From Desulfobacteraceae bacterium (GTDB lineage Bacteria > Desulfobacterota > DSM-4660 > Desulfatiglandales > HGW-15): DNA of 15,376 bases. Where the stretch lies: contig RPPU01000029.1 of NCBI GenBank assembly GCA_003819975.1, positions 1-15,376 of the forward strand, read 5' to 3'. A program made the translations under genes and the position numbers. Under the pieces are notes generated by a model. It did no database searches. It was not told where the DNA came from and saw only the letters and a program-made list of their open reading frames with translations. This document shows, piece by piece, positions 7,470 to 14,285 of the stretch (the first letter of the stretch is position 1; each line of letters opens with the position of its first letter).

Positions 7470-8216
7470 TTACATATACATTCCGCCGTTTACGGCAAGT
7501 ACTTGTCCCGTGATATAACCGGCGGCATCGGAGCAAAGCCAATAAACCGCTTCGGCGATATCCTGCGGTTCGCCGATCCGCCCCATGGGGATTTGGCGGG
7601 TTAACTCTTCTTTTGCTTTTTCGGGCAAAGCCTGGGTCATTTCGGTATTGATAAAACCGGGCGCGATCGCGTTCACGGTGATATTGCGGCTGGCGACTTC
7701 CCGGGCCAATGATTTGCTGAATCCGATGATTCCGGCTTTAGTGGCCGCATAATTGGTTTGCCCGGCGTTGCCCATTTGCCCGGCGATCGACGAAATATTG
7801 ACGATTCTTCCGCCGCGCTGCTTGATCATGGTCCGAATCACGCTTTTGGAGCAATTGAAAACGCTCTTGAGGTTAATGCGCAGGATCAGGTCCCATTCCT
7901 CTTCAGACATACGCACCAACAAGTCGTCCCGGGTGATACCGGCGTTATTGACCAGCACGTCCAATCGGCCGAAGCGGTCCTGAATATCTTTAAAAACGCT
8001 TTCCACCTCCGCAAAAGACGATACATCCACCCGCCGGCTTTCCGCTTCCGCGCCCTTGTCCGCTAAAAGCTTGAGGGTTTCGTCGGCAGCCCGGTTATCG
8101 GCGTCATAATGAAGCAGAATGATTTTGGGCTTCTCTTCGGCGAAACGCAAGGCAATGGCCCGGCCGATACCTTTTGACCCTCCGGTGACAGTTATAATCC
8201 TTGGCGATGGCTGCAT
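7470..8216 (-). CDS. fabG: 3-oxoacyl-[acyl-carrier-protein] reductase
   Basis: This NADPH-dependent short-chain dehydrogenase reduces 3-oxoacyl-ACP to 3-hydroxyacyl-ACP. From the ATG at 8216 it is 248 residues. The cofactor motif TGGSKGIGRA (11-20), NNAG (90-93), and the catalytic tetrad Asn115, Ser143, Tyr156 and Lys160 (ISSIAGQMGNAGQTNYAATKAG) are all present. An in-frame TTG at 8237 would add seven residues. I prefer the ATG because GAGGAGAAGGG lies directly before it and because family members start just ahead of the glycine motif. It is 28 bp after plsX. Confidence 0.96.
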   Translation of the reverse strand: MQPSPRIITVTGGSKGIGRAIALRFAEEKPKIILLHYDADNRAADETLKLLADKGAEAESRRVDVSSFAEVESVFKDIQDRFGRLDVLVNNAGITRDDLLVRMSEEEWDLILRINLKSVFNCSKSVIRTMIKQRGGRIVNISSIAGQMGNAGQTNYAATKAGIIGFSKSLAREVASRNITVNAIAPGFINTEMTQALPEKAKEELTRQIPMGRIGEPQDIAEAVYWLCSDAAGYITGQVLAVNGGMYM

Positions 8217-8244
8217 CCCTTCTCCTCGTTGTTCCAATAGTCGT

Positions 8245-9255
8245 TCAATTTTCTGATTTCGACAGCGGGTTTTGAATAGTCTCGAAATATTGCGTCAAAC
8301 GTTCCGGCATGTGTTGTTCGGCATAATGGTTCGCCATTTTAACGGCGTTTTTCACGGCCCGAGCGGAAGAAGAGCCGTGGCAAACGATCCCGACCCCGTT
8401 GATTCCCAAAACGGGCGCGCCGCCGTATTCGGCGTAATCCATCTTGCGTATCATTTCCCAAAAACCGCCTGTGCGTTTATGTATGGCCATTTGTTCTTCC
8501 GTCAATCCCGCCATTGCGTGCTTTATAATCCCAACCAACGATTCCGTCAAGCCTTCACTCAGTTTCAGGGCCACATTGCCCACAAAACCGTCGCAAACGA
8601 TGATCTGGATTTCTCCACTGAAAATATCACGGCCCTCGACATTTCCGATGAAATTCAAAGCGCTTGATTTGAAAAAATCATGAGCCAGCTTGACTTGCTC
8701 ATTGCCTTTACCGCCCTCCTGGCCGATATTCAGCAGCCCGACCTTGGGCTGCATCATATTCAGACAAGTGGTTGCAAAAGCTTCGGCCATCAAACCGAAA
8801 TGAAACAAATGTTCCGCCCGGCAATCGACATTGGCTCCCACGTCGATAATAAGAACATCGCCTTTTTCACCCGGGAAAATACCGGCAAAAGCCGGCCGTT
8901 CGATTGCTTTCAGTTTTCCCAGCACCAGAACCCCGGCGGCCAAAGTAGCGCCGGAATTTCCGGCGCTCACGACCGCATCGGCTTCGCCTCGCTTCACCAG
9001 TTCAAACGCCACCCGGATGGAGGCTCTCTTCTTTTTGCGAATGGCCTTGACCGGCGGTTCGTTCATGGCGATCATTTCCGGGCAATGCTCAATTCGACAG
9101 ACGACCGGTTCATGATACTCTTCAATGAGGGCGTCAATCACCTGGCGCTGGCCCACCAGGGTGATATCCATGCCCCACTCTAAGGCAGCCTGCAATGCGC
9201 CTTGAACAACCATTGCGGGTGAATCACCACCCATGGCGTCCACGGCAATACGCAT
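8245..9255 (-). CDS. plsX: Phosphate acyltransferase PlsX
   Basis: PlsX makes acyl-phosphate from acyl-ACP, the donor used by PlsY to start phospholipid synthesis; it is peripheral to the inner membrane. From the ATG at 9255 the product is 336 residues and begins MRIAVDAMGGDSPAMVV, the classic PlsX opening. Other family blocks are GNSGATLAAG, IDVGANVDCRAEHL, GLLNIGQEGGKGNE, IVCDGFVGNVALKLSEG and GHGSS-like CHGSSSARAV. An upstream in-frame TTG at 9276 would overlap rpmF by 20 nt. The ATG, one base after the rpmF stop, fits translational coupling better. Its position before fabG is typical, but fabH and fabD are missing between them. Confidence 0.96.
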   Translation of the reverse strand: MRIAVDAMGGDSPAMVVQGALQAALEWGMDITLVGQRQVIDALIEEYHEPVVCRIEHCPEMIAMNEPPVKAIRKKKRASIRVAFELVKRGEADAVVSAGNSGATLAAGVLVLGKLKAIERPAFAGIFPGEKGDVLIIDVGANVDCRAEHLFHFGLMAEAFATTCLNMMQPKVGLLNIGQEGGKGNEQVKLAHDFFKSSALNFIGNVEGRDIFSGEIQIIVCDGFVGNVALKLSEGLTESLVGIIKHAMAGLTEEQMAIHKRTGGFWEMIRKMDYAEYGGAPVLGINGVGIVCHGSSSARAVKNAVKMANHYAEQHMPERLTQYFETIQNPLSKSEN

Positions 9256-9256
9256 C

Positions 9257-9439
9257 TCAGCTCTCTTTAGTCTCAATAATGGTTTTGCCCCGATAGGTTC
9301 CGCATTTTAGGCAAAGATGATGAGGCAAAACAGGTTCGTGACATTGCGGACATTCCGATAAATTCGGCATGGTGACATGATGATGCGAACGCCGCATACC
9401 GCGTCTGGATTTTGATATTTTTCGTTTTGGTACGGCCAT
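9257..9439 (-). CDS. rpmF: 50S ribosomal protein L32
   Basis: The 60-residue basic protein opens MAVPKRKISKSRRGMRRSHH, as L32 does. It carries two CxxC pairs (Cys30/Cys33 and Cys43/Cys46), the zinc-binding form of L32. It is a structural protein of the large ribosomal subunit. The yceD-rpmF-plsX order is widely conserved in bacteria. It starts 3 nt after the yceD stop, and its own Shine-Dalgarno is poor (GGAGAG about 13 nt away, inside yceD), which suggests translation coupled to yceD. Confidence 0.97.
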   Translation of the reverse strand: MAVPKRKISKSRRGMRRSHHHVTMPNLSECPQCHEPVLPHHLCLKCGTYRGKTIIETKES

Positions 9440-9442
9440 GGT

Positions 9443-9982
9443 TTATTCTTGCTCTCCTCTGATTTTTAAATTCTTGAGCGTAGAGAACCCGGGATGTCCG
9501 TGCGTTTGCGGACAGGAACATTTGCCCTGATTCAGATTGATTCCGCAGTTTCGGCAAAGCCCCCGGCAATTCTCTTTGCATATAAATTTCATGGGCAATG
9601 ATAAATAAATCTGTTCCCGAATCACATCATCCAATTCCAATTCTTCGGTTTCCACAAAGATGATTTCAAGATCGTCTTCGTTTAATTCAGTCTCTTCCGC
9701 GCTCATTTCCGGCGTCGTAAGAGTGAAAAACAATTGGAATTCCGTATGCAAGGGATGATGAAAAGGTTCCAGACAACGGTCGCAGGCGACCTTTATGCCC
9801 CCTGAAAATTCACCCTTAAGCATGTATTTATCCTCAACCGGATAAATACCGATTTTGATCTTTAAAGGTCCATCCAGGCCCATAATCTGATCATCAATAT
9901 CACTCGGTTTCCACCAGTCCGGTTCCAGAACAAAATCGAATTCTTTAGGTTCCTGGGAAATGGACTTTAGATTGATAATCAT
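9443..9982 (-). CDS. yceD: YceD/DUF177 family protein (23S rRNA accumulation)
   Basis: The 179-residue protein has the two family blocks. The first is KVACDRCLEPF (64-74) with Cys67 and Cys70, preceded by a beta-rich stretch. The second is LPMKFICKENCRGLCRNCG (129-147). An acidic linker (94-119) separates them. Extra cysteines at 135, 139, 143, 146, 155 and 157 look able to bind zinc. Family members in E. coli and plants affect 23S rRNA build-up, and the gene almost always sits before rpmF, as here. It heads the operon: a promoter lies about 64 nt upstream and AAGGATCAGG precedes the ATG. Confidence 0.92.
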   Translation of the reverse strand: MIINLKSISQEPKEFDFVLEPDWWKPSDIDDQIMGLDGPLKIKIGIYPVEDKYMLKGEFSGGIKVACDRCLEPFHHPLHTEFQLFFTLTTPEMSAEETELNEDDLEIIFVETEELELDDVIREQIYLSLPMKFICKENCRGLCRNCGINLNQGKCSCPQTHGHPGFSTLKNLKIRGEQE

Positions 9983-10045
9983 TCAACCTGATCCTTATTA
10001 AAGAACAATTAATATCAATTATACTAAAGATAAAATAAAGCCACT

Positions 10046-10073
10046 AATATATATTACCAGCCGGTTTTGTCAA
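10046..10073 (-). promoter_or_regulatory. Sigma70-type promoter of the yceD-rpmF-plsX-fabG-acpP-fabF operon
   Basis: On the minus strand, TTGACA (10073-10068) is followed after 16 nt by TATATT (10051-10046). Transcription would start near 10038, giving a leader of about 55 nt before the yceD ATG. A second perfect TATAAT at 10023-10018 lacks a matching -35 element. I see no further clear promoter inside the operon, where gaps are at most 47 bp. Confidence 0.72.
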
Positions 10074-10229
10074 GAAAATTAGTTTCTTGATTTTTTTGAT
10101 CCCGAAAAGCATTGGACCAAAAAATTTAATTCCGGCTTGTCCCGCCGTAGCTTAAACGAAGGCGGACGGAAGCCATGGGAACAAAATCCGTATGTTGACA
10201 AGGCGATGAATCTATAATCTTTTTTCTTA

Positions 10230-10390
10230 TTGACAATAAATGGTCGATAAGTGAAAAGTGAATAATTAGTCAGTTACCATCGTACGGACTTATTCCGGCG
10301 CTTTTCGCTGGAACTCCTGTTCCGGCCTCGCTGGAAATCCTGTTCCGGCTTGCCGGAATTCACGTTTTTTTGTTTCTGCAAAAAAACGTT
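10230..10390 (-). repeat. Dispersed repeat, inverted partner of 3205-3357
   Basis: Reversed, this stretch gives GTGAATTCCGGCAAGCCGG, GGAACAGGA twice, CGCCGGAATAAGTCCGTACG and TTTTCACTTATCGAC, in the order seen at 3238-3345. It has its own end hairpin: ACGTTTTTTTG (10362-10372), loop TTTCTG, CAAAAAAACGT (10379-10389). That hairpin occupies the place of the 17-bp hairpin in the partner but has a different stem sequence. It ends 38 nt before the aldolase ATG. Confidence 0.85.
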
Positions 10391-10398
10391 TAGGCGCT

Positions 10399-10404
10399 TA
10401 TAAT
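10399..10404 (+). promoter_or_regulatory. Possible -10 element of the threonine aldolase gene
   Basis: TATAAT lies 23 nt before the ATG at 10428. The -35 region falls on the repeat hairpin (10362-10389), where no good TTGACA match exists. If this is the promoter, the repeat end has supplied part of it and the leader is short, about 15 nt. Confidence 0.3.
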
Positions 10405-10427
10405 ACCAAAGACGAGGTATCATTTCA

Positions 10428-11474
10428 ATGGTTCCCATCAAAATTGATCTATATAGCGACACGATCACCCGGCCGACCCAGGCTATGCGCGCGTTTATGG
10501 CTCAAGCACCGGTCGGGGATGAACAACAAAAAGAGGACCCCTCGGTCAATCAGTTGGTCGAAATGGTCTGCGATTTATTAGGTAAAGAGGATGCAATTTT
10601 TTTACCGTCCGGCACCATGTGCAACCAAATTGCCGTCCGGGTGCATTGCCGGGCCGGTGATGAAATGATTATGGACCAAACCGCTCATGTCCGCCATTAT
10701 GAAACTGCAGGCGCCGCTGCTTTGAGCGGCGTGCAAATTTATCCGCTTATTGGCCAACGCGGTATTTTTTCAATAAACCAGTTTCAATCGGCCATCCGCG
10801 GATCTCATGCTTATGACCCCCGTTCGCGCCTGATTTTAATTGAACAAACTTCAAACATGGGCGGAGGTTCTGTTTGGCCTCTTGATGCCATTCGTGACAT
10901 TTGCGATCTTGCCCATCAAAAAGGTCTGGTCTGCCATATGGACGGCGCCCGGCTTTTCAACGCGGTCACGGCCACTCGTATTTCCGCCAAAGAATATTCG
11001 AAACATTTTGATTCGGTTTTTATCGATTTCAGCAAAGGTCTGGGCGCGCCGGTTGGCGGCGCTTTGGCCGGGTCCAAGGCGTTCATTCAAGAAGCCTGGC
11101 GCTTCAAACATCAATTCGGCGGAGCCATGCGCCAGGCCGGTATTATTGCGGCCGGAGCAACCTACGGTTTGCAGCATCACCTCGATCGCCTGGTCGAAGA
11201 TCAGGAGCACGCCCAACTCCTGGCCGCGGGATTGCGCAACATTCCCGGCCTGAATGTGGAGCCGGTCGAGACCAATCTGGTTTTTTTTGATGTGGCCGGT
11301 TTGGGTCTGACAGCGGAAGCATTCAACCATCTGCTCATGCAACAAGGCGTGCGCGTTTCCGTGGTTGAAGGCACGCGGATCCGGGCGGTGACTCATCTGG
11401 ATGTTTCCCGCTCCCAAATAAAAGAAGCGCTGCAAGTCATCAATGCCGTGGCGGCTCAGGTGAGGAAAATTTAA
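10428..11474 (+). CDS. Low-specificity L-threonine aldolase family (PLP enzyme)
   Basis: The 348-residue product is a fold-type I PLP enzyme of the beta-eliminating lyase/threonine aldolase family. These cleave L-threonine and L-allo-threonine to glycine and acetaldehyde. It opens IDLYSDTITRPTQAMRAFM, as family members do. It has LPSGTMCNQIAVRVH (59-73), HMDGARLFNA (170-179, with Asp172 and Arg175), and the PLP-lysine Lys203 in FIDFSKGLGAPVGG. Arg319 near the C terminus (RAVTHLDVS) matches the substrate carboxylate-binding Arg region. Length is normal. It is the only plus-strand gene of the window and stands alone, flanked by a repeat upstream and a palindromic terminator downstream. An ltaE-type name would be reasonable, but stereospecificity cannot be read from sequence. 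A GAGGT lies 10 nt before the ATG. Confidence 0.93.
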   Translation: MVPIKIDLYSDTITRPTQAMRAFMAQAPVGDEQQKEDPSVNQLVEMVCDLLGKEDAIFLPSGTMCNQIAVRVHCRAGDEMIMDQTAHVRHYETAGAAALSGVQIYPLIGQRGIFSINQFQSAIRGSHAYDPRSRLILIEQTSNMGGGSVWPLDAIRDICDLAHQKGLVCHMDGARLFNAVTATRISAKEYSKHFDSVFIDFSKGLGAPVGGALAGSKAFIQEAWRFKHQFGGAMRQAGIIAAGATYGLQHHLDRLVEDQEHAQLLAAGLRNIPGLNVEPVETNLVFFDVAGLGLTAEAFNHLLMQQGVRVSVVEGTRIRAVTHLDVSRSQIKEALQVINAVAAQVRKI

Positions 11475-11488
11475 TTAAATTTTCCTCA
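11461..11488. terminator. Perfect 28-nt palindrome, shared terminator of two convergent genes
   Basis: The two 14-nt halves, TGAGGAAAATTTAA and TTAAATTTTCCTCA, are exact reverse complements. The stop TAA of the aldolase gene (11472-11474) and the stop TGA of the kinase gene (11488-11486) both lie inside it. It reads the same on both strands, so each transcript would form the same hairpin ending in an AT-rich stretch. It lacks a clean T-run outside the stem, so termination is inferred. Confidence 0.65.
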
Positions 11489-12226
11489 TAAGGGTATCGT
11501 GACCGAAAAAACCGTTCCTTTACCGGTATCGCTTTCCAGGGTCATTCGGCCGCCCATATCTTCCAAGAGAATCATCACGCCGGCCAGGCCCAGGCCATGC
11601 CCTCTGACGCACTGGTCATTTTGCATGTCCATCTGAAAATAGCATTTGAAAATTTTTTCATGCAACTCGCGCGGAATACCCTGACCGTCATCCCGAACCG
11701 ATATATCTAGGGCTGCGGCACTTTTAGCCAGTTTGATTTCAATCAGATTTTTGCGGTATTTAAGAGCATTATTCAGAAGATTTCTGAATATTTGGCGTAT
11801 TTTACTTTCATCGATATAAACCTCCTGCTTCCAAATGCTTTCATCAATCTCCAGTTGAATACTCTTTTGAAAAAGGTTTTTCTTCAACTCGTTGAGATCC
11901 CGGCAGACTTTGGTCAAGTCAGCCGAATGGGATTCGGTCAAATCGAAAATTTCGATCAAAGATTGCTCGACAAAACTCGCGATCGAGCATCTGGATTTAT
12001 TCATAATCCCTTCACTGGAACGCCCCAGTTCCAGGGCGTCATTCACCAGCGTACTCGTGACTTTGGCATTGCGTAAAGCTCTTAACAGAATTTTTTCCTG
12101 TTTTTCGCTTAAAACGCCGTACTTGTCTTGTTTTTCCAATAACGAGCGCACCCCGGCCTCTATCACCGCCAGCGGCACTTTAAGATCATGAATTAAAAAA
12201 TCGAACTTGAGTCTTTGCTTTTCCAT
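11486..12226 (-). CDS. Small soluble histidine kinase without sensor domain
   Basis: The 246-residue product has no signal peptide, membrane segment or sensory domain. Residues about 6-70 are the dimerisation/phosphoacceptor domain, with H-box FLIHDLKVPL and His13 as the likely phosphorylated residue. Residues about 125-246 are the HATPase domain: N-box FRNLLNNALKYR (148-159), G1 box DDGQGIP (179-185), G2 box RGHGLGLAGV (208-217). Both halves are complete, so it should be catalytically able. A stop lies in frame 24 nt above the ATG, so no sensor has been missed by start choice. No response regulator lies next to it, so its input and output partners are unknown. The Shine-Dalgarno is weak (AGAG). 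It converges on the aldolase gene. Confidence 0.88.
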   Translation of the reverse strand: MEKQRLKFDFLIHDLKVPLAVIEAGVRSLLEKQDKYGVLSEKQEKILLRALRNAKVTSTLVNDALELGRSSEGIMNKSRCSIASFVEQSLIEIFDLTESHSADLTKVCRDLNELKKNLFQKSIQLEIDESIWKQEVYIDESKIRQIFRNLLNNALKYRKNLIEIKLAKSAAALDISVRDDGQGIPRELHEKIFKCYFQMDMQNDQCVRGHGLGLAGVMILLEDMGGRMTLESDTGKGTVFSVTIPL

Positions 12227-12257
12227 TTTATGCTCTTTTAAAATCCTTTTTCACGGA

Positions 12258-12420
12258 TCAAAGAAATCCTATAGTGATGACATCTTTTCCCCGCTTAGGC
12301 CGAGCGGGAAAAATTTCGGCTTATCTGCCCTTTGTCTGACTTCCGTCTGCGGTTAAATATTCTTCTCCTGGATTCCGGCCAAAAATACGCCGGCATGACG
12401 CGATGCAAAACCTTTTTAAC
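12258..12420 (+). repeat. Composite REP-like repeat, related to 3408-3560
   Basis: It has TCAAAGAAATCCTATAG (also near 4638), a TTTTCCCCGCT/AGCGGGAAAA hairpin (12285-12295 with 12303-12312), TTATCTGCC, GTCTGCGGTTAAATATTC and a REP-type palindrome TGGATTCCGGC...GCCGGCATGACG. It then closes with TTTTTAACGCAGAC, the mirror of the word at 3048. It fills the space between the kinase and MEMO-family genes. Confidence 0.75.
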
Positions 12421-12439
12421 GCAGACTTGCCTGCTCCGG

Positions 12440-13294
12440 TTAAGAGAAAACGATCCCCGCATATCCCACAAAACTGGTGTCGGGTCGGACATCATAACTG
12501 GTGTAATAATCCACCAGGTCCCCTTGCCGGCCGCCCAATTCTTTGACCGCGGCGATAGCGGCCGCTGCCGCTCCTGAACAACACGCATTGCCTTTATGCA
12601 AGGCTTCCTGAATGACTTCTTCAGCGTTCAGGTTCAGCATCAGATCGATGACCTGTTTATCGTTCCGTTCTTTGACCCAAGTCAAGGCTTGAGCCCCGGT
12701 CCCTTGCGGTGCAAAATCATAATTCGGGCCATAATGAGTCAGGTCGGTTGAGCCAAGAATCAGGACCCTGCGCTGCATGGATTTTGACAATTGCGCGACG
12801 CGCTGGCCGATCTGTACGGAAAAATCAGCCGGGGGAACGCCTAGGGGCAGGATCATGGTTTGAGGAAAAAAATATTTGATAAAGGGTAATTGCAATTCAA
12901 TCGTGTTATCCGGATCTGAATTCGAATCCGTCTCAATTTTGAAAGAAAATTCATTCAGAAGGCCATCTGCAAATGCCCGGTCGATCGGCAGATTACCGAG
13001 CGGTGTGGCCCACTCTCCTTCCGCCATGATGTAATTTTTGCCGCCGGGGTGCAAATGGCGGCCGAAAATAACGATTGTATCAGGGTTCGGACCTTTCTTT
13101 AAACAGCTGAGCACATTAAAGGCCATTTGCCCGGAATAATGCCAACCAGCATGGGGTAATATTCCGCCTTTTGGCGATCCGGTCCCATTTGGGCAGGTTC
13201 TAACTTTTAAAGAAAAGGATTCAATGGTTCGGAGGCATTCCGGTTCCGTTCCGGGATACCAGGTACCGGCAAAATGAGGTCGCCTGATTGCCAT
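12440..13294 (-). CDS. MEMO1 family protein (AmmeMemoRadiSam system protein B)
   Basis: From the ATG at 13294 the product is 284 residues and begins MAIRRPHFAGTWYPGTEPEC, typical of the family. AAAGGAGG lies 8 nt before this ATG, so I reject the upstream start at 13345. Conserved blocks are ILPHAGWHYSG (45-55, His48), FGRHLHPGG (77-85, His80/His82), LPLGV, LILGSTDLTHYG (178-189) and GNACCSGAAAAA (235-246, Cys238/Cys239). These correspond to the His/His/Cys metal-site residues of human MEMO1. The bacterial family is often encoded with an AMMECR1 protein and a radical SAM enzyme; neither is in this window. Exact function is unknown. A TATAAT at 13410-13405 (minus) could serve as promoter, just past the hicBA terminator, but has no good -35. 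Confidence 0.9.
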   Translation of the reverse strand: MAIRRPHFAGTWYPGTEPECLRTIESFSLKVRTCPNGTGSPKGGILPHAGWHYSGQMAFNVLSCLKKGPNPDTIVIFGRHLHPGGKNYIMAEGEWATPLGNLPIDRAFADGLLNEFSFKIETDSNSDPDNTIELQLPFIKYFFPQTMILPLGVPPADFSVQIGQRVAQLSKSMQRRVLILGSTDLTHYGPNYDFAPQGTGAQALTWVKERNDKQVIDLMLNLNAEEVIQEALHKGNACCSGAAAAAIAAVKELGGRQGDLVDYYTSYDVRPDTSFVGYAGIVFS

Positions 13295-13417
13295 TGAGTG
13301 GGCCTCCTTTGGTCTTAATGCGCCTGATCCTTTACCCGTACCCAAGTTTCAGATCGGACCGCATTTCATTTTGCCTTGAGGAAAAAACTTTTTCAATTGT
13401 TTTTATTATATCCACGC

Positions 13418-13452
13418 AAAAAAAAGCGAGCCGTCTCTACGACAACCCGCTT
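13418..13452 (-). terminator. Intrinsic terminator of the hicBA operon
   Basis: On the minus strand AAGCGGGTTGTC (13452-13441) pairs with GACGGCTCGCTT (13435-13424) around the loop GTAGA. All 12 positions pair in RNA, three of them as G-U. It runs straight into a T-run ending at 13418. It starts 29 nt past the hicA stop. Confidence 0.88.
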
Positions 13453-13481
13453 AGAAAAAGAAGCCACTATTATTTGTAAAA

Positions 13482-13733
13482 TTACCTATTGAGATATGAA
13501 TAAAATTCTTTTTTAGTTAAACCGGATTGCTCAATCATTTTCCTTAAAAGCGTTTGGCCATATTTCTCTTTTTTACTTCTTAGATCATCAACCGTTACAA
13601 TACGGCGTTGGTTTTTAATATGCCCTTCCCATTGTGCGTGGCTGGTTCCCTGTTTCCTTTTTTCGGTGAATCCAAGACACTTAAGGATTGACTCAACCTG
13701 TGATCGATCAAGCGTAGGATATTGGCCGCTCAT
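13482..13733 (-). CDS. hicA: HicA-type toxin (mRNA interferase)
   Basis: From the ATG at 13733 the product is 83 residues. It has the compact double-stranded-RNA-binding-like HicA pattern: VESILKCLGFTEKRKQGTSHAQWEG, with His32 as the catalytic His in the GTSH motif, followed by a short basic strand segment (IKNQRRIVTV) and a helix (TLLRKMIEQSGLTKKEF). HicA toxins cut mRNA and stall translation. An in-frame TTG at 13739 is a less likely start: the ATG gives a 4-nt ATGA overlap with the hicB stop, typical of translational coupling. Antitoxin-first order is less usual than toxin-first but is known for hicBA. It ends before a strong terminator. Confidence 0.85.
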   Translation of the reverse strand: MSGQYPTLDRSQVESILKCLGFTEKRKQGTSHAQWEGHIKNQRRIVTVDDLRSKKEKYGQTLLRKMIEQSGLTKKEFYSYLNR

Positions 13734-14071
13734 CGACAATTATGAGATAAATGGAAAGGAATATATTCATCAAAAGTAAATTTTTCGGACAATTTATGAA
13801 GCATCAAAATGAATTTGATTAAATAATAGGAAATCCAATCACCTACAGGCGCTCTGCGAAAAAGTAACTGAGGAATAGTTTCTTTATCATTGGTATTGAG
13901 GACAACTTCTAAGTAACTATTAATAGCTTCATTCATTTTTTTTCTTAAGAGCGCTCGATCGGCAGCTTCAATGGCGATATTCAGATCAATACAAATCCCA
14001 ACCCAGTTCCCTTTTTCGGTTTTATGACCATAACACCGTAAAAGCAATTTTTTTGGTTTTTGGGCTACCAT
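13730..14071 (-). CDS. hicB: HicB-type antitoxin
   Basis: The 113-residue product is encoded directly upstream of hicA, with its stop overlapping the hicA start by 4 nt. Residues about 7-60 match the HicB partial RNase-H-like fold: LLLRCYGHKTEKGNWVGICIDLNIAIEAAD, then a helix LLRKKMNEAINSYLEVVL. The C-terminal part (65-113) has no helix-turn-helix or ribbon-helix-helix that I can recognise. Either DNA binding lies in a diverged segment or regulation is done otherwise. GGAG sits 6 nt before the ATG. A perfect inverted repeat lies 73 nt upstream. Confidence 0.78.
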   Translation of the reverse strand: MVAQKPKKLLLRCYGHKTEKGNWVGICIDLNIAIEAADRALLRKKMNEAINSYLEVVLNTNDKETIPQLLFRRAPVGDWISYYLIKFILMLHKLSEKFTFDEYIPFHLSHNCR

Positions 14072-14143
14072 TTTATGCTCCTTTCTTTTTGCTATATATG
14101 TAATCGGTAATTTGAATGATAATTATTAGGAACTAATGTACCA

Positions 14144-14173
14144 TATTCATTAATATAAATATATTAATGAATA
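14144..14173. promoter_or_regulatory. Perfect inverted repeat upstream of hicBA, candidate operator
   Basis: TATTCATTAATATA (14144-14157) and TATATTAATGAATA (14160-14173) are exact reverse complements around AA. It lies between the tRNA gene and hicB, 73 nt before the hicB ATG. HicB antitoxins commonly bind inverted repeats in their own promoter, so an operator role is likely but inferred. I could not place a convincing -35/-10 pair beside it. Confidence 0.55.
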
Positions 14174-14285
14174 GGTGGGATGAAAAAAAACTCACCGTTT
14201 TACAGAAAATCCCAATCTGAAACCAATCCGATACCACTAAAAGGTTATATAACAACTGATAACTATCTGATATTTGGTTTAAAAA

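Larger units (their letters stand above)
9983..10427. other. Divergent 445-bp spacer: fab-operon promoter, repeats, leader of threonine aldolase gene
   Basis: Read on the minus strand, the left part carries the promoter and leader of the yceD operon. The middle holds a CCCGCC/GGCGGA repeat (10141-10166), and the right part a long dispersed repeat (10230-10390). No reading frame here looks real; the minus-strand frame at 10274-10468 runs through the repeat and into the aldolase gene. Confidence 0.7.

Noticed and set aside
8217..8237. TTG at 8237 as the fabG start
   Set aside because: The ATG at 8216 has GAGGAGAAGGG directly before it and gives the usual N terminus.
9256..9276. TTG at 9276 as the plsX start
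   Set aside because: It would overlap rpmF by 20 nt; the ATG one base after the rpmF stop gives the family's standard MRIAVDAMGGD opening.
10195..10218. TTGACA followed by TATAAT upstream of the aldolase gene
   Set aside because: The spacing is only 12 nt, too short for a sigma70 promoter.
13286..13460. A direct repeat of the tRNA-Val 3' end marking an integrated element
   Set aside because: I compared the region beyond hicA with the tRNA 3' sequence and saw no matching stretch.
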